Source: Methylobacterium mesophilicum SR1.6/6
GTDB taxonomy: Bacteria > Pseudomonadota > Alphaproteobacteria > Rhizobiales > Beijerinckiaceae
Direction of reading: 5' to 3'
Assembly (NCBI RefSeq): GCF_000364445.2
Contig: NZ_CP043538.1
Location: forward strand, 3,045,612 to 3,109,611
Length of the DNA stretch: 64,000 nt
Position numbers and translations under genes: made by a program. Below, in pieces: positions 57,479-64,000 of this stretch. A model generated the notes under the pieces. It ran no database searches, was not told the DNA's origin, and saw nothing but the letters and a program-made list of their open reading frames with translations. Every line of letters starts with the position of its first letter. Position 1 is the stretch's first letter.

Positions 57479-58219
57479 ATGCGCGCGACCGACGCGGCGT
57501 CGACCTGCGCCATCGCGGTCATGGCGAAGGCCCCGCAGAGCGGCCGGTCGAAGACGCGCCTCTGCCCGCCGCTCACGCCGGACCAGGCGGCCCGGCTCAG
57601 CGCGGCGTTCCTGCGCGACACGACCGAGAGCCTGCGCGCCGCCTGCGCGAACGCGCCGATCGCCGCATACGCCGCCTATGCGCCGACGGGCACGGAGACG
57701 CAGATCGCGCCCCACCTCGCCCAAGGAACCGCGCTGCTGCTGGCCGACGGGCACATTCCGGTGCCCGCGGGCGTGGAGGGCTTCGGTCGCTGCCTGTTCC
57801 AGGCGATCGCGGCGCTGCTCGCGCGCGGCCATGCGGCGGCCTGTGTCCTGTCCTCGGACACGCCGACTCTTCCGACGCGGATCCTGACGGCGGCGGCCGA
57901 TATCCTCTTGGCGCCGGGCGACAGGGCCGTCCTGGGCGCCTGCGAGGATGGCGGCTACTACCTTCTCGGCCTGAAGCGCGCCCATGCGCGCCCCTTCGCC
58001 GAGATCGCCTGGAGCAGCGACACGGTCGCGGCCACGACCCGCGCGCGGGTGCGGGAGGCCGGACTCGATCTCGTCGAGCTCGATCCCTGGTACGACGTGG
58101 ACGACGCGACCGCCCTGGCGCGCCTCGTCGCCGGGCGCGACGGCTATCCCGCGCCCGAGACACGCGCCACCCTCGCGGCGCTCGACGTCGCTGCGCCCCT
58201 TGCGGACGCGTCCGCGTGA
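57479..58219 (+). CDS. DUF2064 (TIGR04282-type) nucleotidyl/glycosyltransferase-like protein
   Basis: The 246-residue protein starts CAIAVMAKAPQSGRSKTRL, the family hallmark, and has SSDTPTLP and GACEDGGYYLLGL, as in GT-A-fold enzymes related to nucleotidyltransferases. It is likely to make or use an activated sugar or phosphate donor. Its stop overlaps the next gene in a GTGA. Confidence 0.8.
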   Translation: MRATDAASTCAIAVMAKAPQSGRSKTRLCPPLTPDQAARLSAAFLRDTTESLRAACANAPIAAYAAYAPTGTETQIAPHLAQGTALLLADGHIPVPAGVEGFGRCLFQAIAALLARGHAAACVLSSDTPTLPTRILTAAADILLAPGDRAVLGACEDGGYYLLGLKRAHARPFAEIAWSSDTVAATTRARVREAGLDLVELDPWYDVDDATALARLVAGRDGYPAPETRATLAALDVAAPLADASA

Positions 58220-59571
58220 ACCGGGGGCTGGCGCCGCCTGCGCAGCGGCTCGCGTGGCTGGGCTTCGCCCTCGCGACGATCGAGATCGGCGCGCTGGCGA
58301 TCCATGTGCCCGGCGCTGACACGGTCGGCTCCGCGACGCGCGCCAACCTGTTCGTCGCCGTCGTGGCGGCCGGGCTCATCCCCTATTTCCTGGCCGTGCG
58401 GCTGATCCTGCGGGAGCGCCTGCCGGGCCGGGCCCTGTGGCTCGTGCTCGGCCTCGCCGCGGCGATGCGGGCCGCGCTGCTGCCGGCGCCGCCGTTCCTG
58501 TCGAGCGACATCTACCGCTACGTCTGGGATGGCCGCGTGCAGGCCGCCGGGACCAACCCCTACCGCTTCATTCCCGCCGATCCGGCGCTGGCGCCCCTGC
58601 GCGACGCGGCGGTCTATCCCCTGATCAACCGGCGGGACTATGCTCGGACCATCTATCCCCCCGCCGCGCAGGTCGTGTTCGCGGCGGTGGGCCGGATCTC
58701 CGACACGGTCGTGGCGATGAAGCTCGCGATGCTGGCCTTCGAGGCGCTCGGCGTGCTGGCCCTGCTCGGCGTGCTGCGGATCGCCGGCCTGCCCCCGGAG
58801 CGGATCCTCATCTATGCCTGGAATCCGCTGGCCCTGTGGTCCTTCGCGTGCGACGGGCACGTCGATGCCGTCGGCATCGGGCTGCTCGGCCTCGCCCTGT
58901 GGCTGCGCGCTCGCCATCGCGGAACCCTCGCGGGGGCGGCCCTGGCCGCCGCGACGCTCGTGAAGGTGCTGCCGATCGCCGTGGCGCCCGCCTTCGTGCG
59001 CGGCGGGACATTGCTCGGGCCGGCGCTGGCGGGCCTCGCGGTGATCGCGCTCCTGTATCTCCCCTATCTCGGCGCCGGCCACGACGTGTTCAGCTTCTTC
59101 GCCGGCTACGGCGCTGAGGAGGGCTACGACACCGGCATCGGCTACTGGCTGCTCGCCGGCCTCGGACATCTCGGTGTCTCACCCGCATCGCTGCGGCTGC
59201 CTTATCTCGCGTTCGCGGCCGTGGGCCTCGCCACGCTCGCGCTCGGCATCGCGTTCCGAAGGGATCGGCAGGCCGCCCCCGACGCCGTCACGCTCTGCCG
59301 GGACACGGCCGTGCTCGCCGCCCTCACCACCTGCGCGGCGAGCCCGCACTATGCGTGGTATTACCCGTGGATCAGCCTCCCCGCGGTGGTGGCGCCGATC
59401 CCGGCGATCATCTGGATGGGCTCGGCGCCGATCCTGTTCCTGATCGACCCGTTCAACGACCGCTTCCTCTGGCCGGCGCTGGTATTCGTCCCGGCGCTCC
59501 TTCTGGCGGCCGGCGCATCCTGGCGGAGCCGCCGCACCGTCCCGATCCCCGTGCACGGAGCTGCCCGATGA
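58216..59571 (+). CDS. GT87-like polyprenyl-phosphate-sugar glycosyltransferase
   Basis: The 451-residue integral membrane protein has about ten hydrophobic segments and a conserved loop, SSDIYRYVWDGRVQAAGTNPY, typical of lipid-linked sugar (GT-C, GT87 or ALG-like) transferases, with the Asp near the active site. It would transfer a sugar from a polyprenyl-phosphate donor on the outer side of the membrane. GTG start coupled to the preceding stop, and its own stop overlaps the radical SAM start. Confidence 0.75.
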   Translation: MNRGLAPPAQRLAWLGFALATIEIGALAIHVPGADTVGSATRANLFVAVVAAGLIPYFLAVRLILRERLPGRALWLVLGLAAAMRAALLPAPPFLSSDIYRYVWDGRVQAAGTNPYRFIPADPALAPLRDAAVYPLINRRDYARTIYPPAAQVVFAAVGRISDTVVAMKLAMLAFEALGVLALLGVLRIAGLPPERILIYAWNPLALWSFACDGHVDAVGIGLLGLALWLRARHRGTLAGAALAAATLVKVLPIAVAPAFVRGGTLLGPALAGLAVIALLYLPYLGAGHDVFSFFAGYGAEEGYDTGIGYWLLAGLGHLGVSPASLRLPYLAFAAVGLATLALGIAFRRDRQAAPDAVTLCRDTAVLAALTTCAASPHYAWYYPWISLPAVVAPIPAIIWMGSAPILFLIDPFNDRFLWPALVFVPALLLAAGASWRSRRTVPIPVHGAAR

Positions 59572-60620
59572 CCGCTTCGGCCGCCCCGACGGACCCGCGC
59601 CGCTACTTCGAGGCGGTCGACGCCCGCCGCACCGAGACCGCCGAGGCGCTCCCCGTTTGCCTCTATCTGGAGGTCACGAACCGCTGCAACCTGCTGTGCG
59701 AGACCTGCCCGCGCACCTTCGAGACCCTGGAGCCGCCGGCCGACATGAGCTGGGCGCTGTTCACCCGGATCGTCGACCAAGTGCCGAACGTCGCCCGGGT
59801 CGTGCTCCACGGAGTCGGTGAGCCGATGCTCGTCAGGGACCTGCCGCGGATGGTCCGCTATCTGAAGGACCGCGGCACCTACGTCCTGTTCAACACCAAC
59901 GGCACCCTGATGCAGCCGAGGCGCTTCCGGGAGCTGATCGACACCGGGCTCGACGAGCTGCGCGTCTCCCTCGACGCCGCCGACCGGGCCTCGTACCGCA
60001 GGGTGCGCGGCAAGGACTTCTTCGACCGGATCGTGCGCGACGTCGGCAAGTTCGTCGCGTTCCAGAACGCGATCGGTGCCACGACGCCCCGCGTCTCGCT
60101 CTGGCTCACGGGTCTCAAGGAGACCGTGGACCAGCTCCCGGCCTTCGTGCGACTGGCGGCCGAGATGGGCGTGACCGAGGTGCATTTGCAGCGCCTCGTC
60201 TTCGACGAGGCCGGGTACGGCATGGCCCGAGCCGACCTGTCGCTCTTCGAGAGCACGCAGGCCGCCGAGGCCGCGGCGATCACCGAGGCCGAGGCGATCG
60301 GGCGGGCGCTCGGCGTGACGCTGGACGCCTCGGGCGCGACCGAGCCGGGGCTCAGCCTCAAGCGGCAGGAGGATCGCGCCTGGGCGACGTGTCGCCGGCC
60401 CTGGTCGCTGATGTACTTCACCGCCCACGGACGGGCGCTGCCCTGCTGCATCGCGCCGTTCTCGGTGCGCGGCTATTCCAACTATACGCTGGGCGACGCG
60501 ACGCAGGCGACGCTCCGGGGGATCTGGAACGGGACCGCCTACCGCGACTTCCGCACCGCGCTCCTCTCCGACGCGCCGCCGGCCCCGTGCCAGAACTGCG
60601 GCCTGCGGTGGAGCCTCTAG
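59568..60620 (+). CDS. Radical SAM/SPASM protein (second)
   Basis: The 350-residue protein has CNLLCETCPRTF (CxxxCxxC) for the SAM-binding cluster, VVLHGVGEPML, and C-terminal cysteines (TCRRPW, LPCCIAP, CQNCGL) of a SPASM domain. It is distinct from the one at 55506. ATG 59568 overlaps the previous stop. A modification reaction on a small molecule or lipid-linked intermediate is plausible from the operon. Confidence 0.85.
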   Translation: MTASAAPTDPRRYFEAVDARRTETAEALPVCLYLEVTNRCNLLCETCPRTFETLEPPADMSWALFTRIVDQVPNVARVVLHGVGEPMLVRDLPRMVRYLKDRGTYVLFNTNGTLMQPRRFRELIDTGLDELRVSLDAADRASYRRVRGKDFFDRIVRDVGKFVAFQNAIGATTPRVSLWLTGLKETVDQLPAFVRLAAEMGVTEVHLQRLVFDEAGYGMARADLSLFESTQAAEAAAITEAEAIGRALGVTLDASGATEPGLSLKRQEDRAWATCRRPWSLMYFTAHGRALPCCIAPFSVRGYSNYTLGDATQATLRGIWNGTAYRDFRTALLSDAPPAPCQNCGLRWSL

Positions 60621-60621
60621 G

Positions 60622-61347
60622 GTGGCAACGGGATCGATGCCGGCGGCCACGATATACCCGGTCAGCGTCGTGATCCCGACGCTGAACGAGGTGGCGACGA
60701 TCGCCGCGGCGATCCGGGAGCTGCCCGCGGCCTATGCGGGCGACGTCATCGTATCCGACGGCGGCTCTGCCGACGGGACGCAGGACGCGGCACGATGCGC
60801 CGGCGCCCGTGTCATCGATGCCGGGCGCGGTTACGGGCGAGCCTGTGCGGCGGGTGCCGCCGCCGCCAAAGCGGACAGCCGCGTCATCGTCTACCTCGAC
60901 GGCGACGGTGCCGACCGCGGAGACCTGATTGGGGACATCGCAGGCCCGGTGCTCGCGGGATCGTACGACTTCGTCCTTGCCTCGCGCACCCGCGGGACGC
61001 GGGAGCCCGGTTCGATGCTGTGGCATCAGGTGCTGGCGGGTCGGCTCGCCGGGCTCGGCATCGGTCTGCGCTACGGCGTCCGCTATACCGACATGTGCGC
61101 CTTCCGCGCGATTGACCGATCGGCTCTCGACCGCCTCCGCCTGCGCGAGCCGACCTATGGCTGGAACATCGAGATGCAGATGCAGGCTGCCCGGGCAGGC
61201 CTGCGTATCCTCGAGGTTCCGGTGCCCTATCGCCGCCGCCTGGGCGGCACCTCGAAGGTGGCCGGGTCCCTCGGTGGCACGGTTCGCGCGGGCGGCAAGA
61301 TCATCTCCACCTATCTGCGCGTCGCTGCGCGGCCGGCCGGCCGCTGA
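60622..61347 (+). CDS. Family 2 glycosyltransferase, dolichyl/polyprenyl-phosphate sugar synthase-like
   Basis: The 241-residue protein begins VSVVIPTLNEVATI and has VIVSDGGSADGTQ and VYLDGDGADRGD, the GT2 nucleotide-sugar motif. The C-terminus carries RRRLGGTSKVAGS, as in Dpm1-like enzymes. It would load a sugar onto polyprenyl phosphate, supplying the GT87-like enzyme. GTG 60622 lies 1 bp after the previous stop; ATG 60637 is possible. Confidence 0.85.
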   Translation: MATGSMPAATIYPVSVVIPTLNEVATIAAAIRELPAAYAGDVIVSDGGSADGTQDAARCAGARVIDAGRGYGRACAAGAAAAKADSRVIVYLDGDGADRGDLIGDIAGPVLAGSYDFVLASRTRGTREPGSMLWHQVLAGRLAGLGIGLRYGVRYTDMCAFRAIDRSALDRLRLREPTYGWNIEMQMQAARAGLRILEVPVPYRRRLGGTSKVAGSLGGTVRAGGKIISTYLRVAARPAGR

Positions 61348-61646
61348 AGCCGTTCCCTCGATCCAGGCCAACCGCGAATGTTTTACGACATTGGCGCGAA
61401 GCGGCCTGTCCACTTGCTGCATGGACGGCCCGATCATCGGACTCATCCACTCTCGGCAGGAGATAGCTCGCTCGAAGCGGCCTCTGACCTTATCCGCCTA
61501 CAATCGCAGCCCACCTTGCTCGGCTGCGGAGGATCCGAGGTCATGACGCGGATGAAACGCTATGATCTCAGCACGGCCGGGACCACCCTGGTGATCACCT
61601 CGGCCGTTGGTGCAACGACAAAAAACAGTGTCTGCAGACGGTTGTA
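61348..61646. other. Intergenic stretch before tRNA
   Basis: About 300 bp without a gene. No repeat of the tRNA 3' end was noticed here, so there is no sign of an integrated element. Confidence 0.3.
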
Positions 61647-61721
61647 TGGAGCGGGCGATCGGGATCGAACCGACGACATTCAGCTTGGGAAGCTGACGTT
61701 CTACCACTGAACTACGCCCGC
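61647..61721 (-). tRNA. tRNA-Gly (anticodon CCC)
   Basis: On the minus strand a cloverleaf is readable: acceptor GCGGGCG (61715-61721) pairs with CGCCCGC (61651-61657), the D arm starts TAGTTCAGTGGTAGAA, the anticodon stem TCAGC/GCTGA encloses the loop TTCCCAA, and the T arm contains GGTTCGATCC. The anticodon CCC gives glycine. CCA is encoded. Confidence 0.93.
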
Positions 61722-61875
61722 GTCGGAAAGGGTTTTGAACGGCTTGCGGCGTCCGAGTCAACGCCCGTCAGCGCGGCCCGCGCTGTTTGACGGCAGATTT
61801 GAAGCTCCGGCCCCGCGTCGGCGGCCCGCGCCGGCGGTTCGTTGATGATCGTCCCGCCGACCACCGGATCCTCGC

Positions 61876-62496
61876 TCAGTCCAGGGCCACGGCAAAGCCT
61901 CGCTGAACAGCCGGTCGATCCATCAGCGTGCGATACCAGCGCGCGACGTGCGGGTAATCGGCCAGATCCACCTGATGGCGTTCGTGCCGCCACGCCCAGC
62001 CGAGAATCGCAAAGTCCGCGACGGACAGCGGACCCGCCACATACTCGACCTGAGCGAGACGGCGATCAAGCACACCGTAGAGTCGCCGCGTCTCGGCCAG
62101 ATAGCGCGCGAGCCCGTAGGCACGGTCCTTCTCGGCCACGTTGAGGAAATGGTGGACCTGACCGGGCATCGGCCCGAAGCCGCCCATCTGCCACATCAGC
62201 CATTCGAGCACCGCGACGCGAAGCCGCCGATCCTCCGGAAGGAAGTGGCCCGTCTTCTCCGCGAGATACAGAAGGATGGCCCCGGATTCGAAGACCGAGA
62301 TGGGCGCGCCATCCGGCCCCTCGGGGTCCACGATTGCCGGGATGCGGTTGTTCGGACTGATGGCGAGGAAGTCGGGTTCGTGCTGCCGCCCCTGGGTTAT
62401 GTCCACCGGCTTGACCCGGTAGGCCAGGGACATCTCCTCCAACGCCACGCTGATCTTGCGTCCGTTGGGCGTGTTCCAGGCATACAGGTCGATCAT
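61876..62496 (-). CDS. Glutathione S-transferase (YfcG/Ure2p-like)
   Basis: The 206-residue protein begins MIDLYAWNTPNGRKISVALEE, the thioredoxin-fold start of the YfcG/Ure2-like GST class. It has NNRIPAIVDPEG and FESGAILLYLAEKTG for glutathione binding and a helical C-terminal domain. Such enzymes often act as disulfide-bond reductases with glutathione. It stands alone, next to the tRNA. Confidence 0.87.
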   Translation of the reverse strand: MIDLYAWNTPNGRKISVALEEMSLAYRVKPVDITQGRQHEPDFLAISPNNRIPAIVDPEGPDGAPISVFESGAILLYLAEKTGHFLPEDRRLRVAVLEWLMWQMGGFGPMPGQVHHFLNVAEKDRAYGLARYLAETRRLYGVLDRRLAQVEYVAGPLSVADFAILGWAWRHERHQVDLADYPHVARWYRTLMDRPAVQRGFAVALD

Positions 62497-62812
62497 GGCG
62501 CGTGGGATCCTGCTTGCACGCCGAGGTGGCGCGTTCGCCAGTGCAGACCCGACGAACGAGACGGGTCAACCGCGCAGGACGGCCCGCAGGTTCCAGACCT
62601 TGCAATCCGTCGCCAGGACGGTGTTCCGATCGGTGCGACGGCGGCGCGCTCTGATGTGCGTATGGCCCGAACGATGCGAGGCAGGCACCGAGTGGCGAAA
62701 GGTGCCCCTCCGCGCAGCCGATCGAGGACTACGGCCGCCGCGGAACGCCAGGGTCGCCGGACCGTTGCGCTCCCTGGGAGCGTCGCGACCTGGACGGAGA
62801 ATTGCATCGACG
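62497..62812. other. Divergent intergenic region, GST and amidotransferase
   Basis: A 316-bp gap between divergent starts, presumably with both promoters. I see no further gene or clear repeat. Confidence 0.3.
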
Positions 62813-64000
62813 ATGTGCGGGATATGCGGCGACATCAGCTTCGACGGACCAGCCGACCCCGCTGCCGTGGCGGCCATGATGGGAAGCCTTCGCCCGCGCG
62901 GACCGGACGGCGAGGGTCTGTTCGGCGCGGGCCGCGTCGTCTTCGGGCACCGTCGGCTGAAGATCATCGATCTGTCCGAGGCCGGTCAGCAGCCGATGGT
63001 CGATCCGGCGCTCGGCCTCGCCATCGTCTTCAACGGCTGCATCTACAATTTCCGCACGCTCCGCTCGGAGTTGGAGGCGAAGGGCTACGCCTTCTTCTCG
63101 ACCAGCGACACGGAAGTCGTTCTGAAGGCCTATCACGCCTGGGGAAAGGCCTGCGTCGAGCGCTTCTACGGGATGTTCGCCTTCGCGATCCTCGAGCGCG
63201 ATTCGGGCCGCGTCGTGCTGGCCCGCGACCGGCTCGGGGTGAAGCCGCTCTATTACAGCGCGACGCCGGGCCGCTTCCGCTTCGCGTCCTCGCTGCCGGC
63301 CCTGCTGGCGGCCGGCGGCGTCGACACGGCGATCGATCCGGCCGCGCTGCACCACTACATGAGCTGGCACGCGGGCGTGCCCGCGCCGCTGACCATTCTC
63401 AAGGGCGTGCGGAAACTCGCACCGGCGACCATCCTCACCCTGGAGGCGGATGGGACGCGCCGCGAGGAGATCTACTGGACGGTGACGATCGGACCGCGCG
63501 CGGACGATCGGGGGATGACCGAGGCGGATTGGCGCGAGGCCGTGCTGGAGACCCTCGGCACCGCGGTGGAGCGCCGGCAGGTCGCCGACGTGCCGACCGG
63601 GGTCCTGCTGTCGGGCGGGCTCGACAGCTCGATCCTGGTGGCACTGCTCGCCCGCAAGGGCCAGGCGGGCCTGAAAACCTTCTCGGTCGGATTCGACGCG
63701 GTCAACGGCGTCGAGGGCGATGAATTCAAGTATTCGGACATCATCGCGCGCACGTTTGAGACCGACCACACCAAGCTGGCCGTTGACGGATCCCGCACCC
63801 TGGAGGCGCTGCCCGCGGCGATCGCCGCCATGTCCGAGCCGCAGATGAGCCACGACGCGGTGGCGTTCCTGCTCCTGTCGCAGGAGGTCGCCAAGCACGT
63901 CACGGTGATCCAGAGCGGGCAGGGGGCCGACGAGGTGTTCGGCGGCTACCACTGGTATCCGAAGCTGATGGGCTCGACCGATCCGGTCGCGGATTACGCC
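62813..64000 (+). CDS. Asparagine-synthase-type amidotransferase, probably N-acetylglutaminylglutamine amidotransferase (3' truncated by window)
   Basis: About 396 residues are visible, the rest lying beyond the window. MCGICGDISF places the glutaminase Cys at position 2, and RPRGPDGEG, FNGCIYNFRTLRSEL and GVKPLYY complete the class II GATase. The synthetase half begins with LLSGGLDSS (PP-loop) and VIQSGQGADEVFGGY. The wording of these blocks and SEPQMSHDAVAF fits the TIGR03104 type that amidates the osmoprotectant N-acetylglutaminylglutamine. ATG 62813 is the first Met before the Cys. Confidence 0.85.
   Translation, partial: MCGICGDISFDGPADPAAVAAMMGSLRPRGPDGEGLFGAGRVVFGHRRLKIIDLSEAGQQPMVDPALGLAIVFNGCIYNFRTLRSELEAKGYAFFSTSDTEVVLKAYHAWGKACVERFYGMFAFAILERDSGRVVLARDRLGVKPLYYSATPGRFRFASSLPALLAAGGVDTAIDPAALHHYMSWHAGVPAPLTILKGVRKLAPATILTLEADGTRREEIYWTVTIGPRADDRGMTEADWREAVLETLGTAVERRQVADVPTGVLLSGGLDSSILVALLARKGQAGLKTFSVGFDAVNGVEGDEFKYSDIIARTFETDHTKLAVDGSRTLEALPAAIAAMSEPQMSHDAVAFLLLSQEVAKHVTVIQSGQGADEVFGGYHWYPKLMGSTDPVADYA

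Noticed and set aside
55506..61347. Arsenosugar biosynthesis cluster
   Set aside because: The radical SAM proteins have SPASM-like tails rather than the expected ArsS partner domain, and no arsenic methyltransferase is present.
61374..61721. tRNA-Gly as the integration site of a mobile element
   Set aside because: No repeat of the tRNA 3' end and no integrase gene nearby.

Overview
The window is high-GC DNA packed with short-spaced operons on both strands. The gene content (PmtA-type phospholipid methyltransferase, DUF2778 protein, MotA/MotB, AtuA/CitMHS catabolic genes, N-acetylglutaminylglutamine-type amidotransferase) suggests an alphaproteobacterium of the Methylobacterium/Methylorubrum kind. 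This assignment is inference from gene content, not from a marker gene.

Positions 1 to about 12609 look like the right-hand part of a Tn7-like transposon. A co-directional transposition operon runs tnsA, tnsB, tnsC, tniQ (5998-12352) and is followed by an AT-rich end with four repeated putative TnsB sites and a TGT/ACA-type terminus. Upstream of it, in the same direction, lies an unusual cassette: a calcineurin-type metallophosphoesterase, a soluble FtsH-like AAA+/M41 protease, a second phosphoesterase with nearly all metal ligands replaced, and a PolB-type 3'-5' exonuclease. A short protein resembling a DDE integrase core without its full acidic triad sits just before tnsA. The element therefore appears to carry two 'dead' copies of enzyme folds next to their active relatives. 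The left end is outside the window.

From 12.7 to 30.2 kb is ordinary chromosome: cell-wall enzymes (DUF2778/Tlde1-like protein, lytic transglycosylase), a phospholipid neighbourhood (PmtA, a DUF962-like membrane protein, a class III aminotransferase divergent from phosphatidylserine decarboxylase), a chemoreceptor, a cupin, a DUF3750 protein, an MdcB/CitG-like protein beside an acyl-CoA:carboxylate CoA-transferase, and the flagellar stator genes motA-motB.

From 30.2 to 42 kb is a patchwork with decayed material: a 54-codon membrane ORF, a broken MFS transporter gene, an AtuA/CitMHS operon with a divergent LysR regulator, an APH-like kinase overlapping a non-canonical enolase, a serine-recombinase remnant, a VOC protein, and a gene-poor 2.2-kb stretch with two copies of a hairpin repeat.

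From 42 to 49 kb is an operon of phosphotransacetylase, acetate kinase, an unknown protein, a DUF3141 alpha/beta-hydrolase, FabI and a solitary ATP-synthase epsilon subunit. It converges on an RND efflux pump operon (adaptor, pump, PPK2 kinase). After an AI-2E-type permease comes a cluster of two radical SAM proteins with DoxX-like, DUF2064, GT87-like and GT2 proteins. The window ends with tRNA-Gly(CCC), a glutathione S-transferase and a truncated asparagine-synthase-type amidotransferase.
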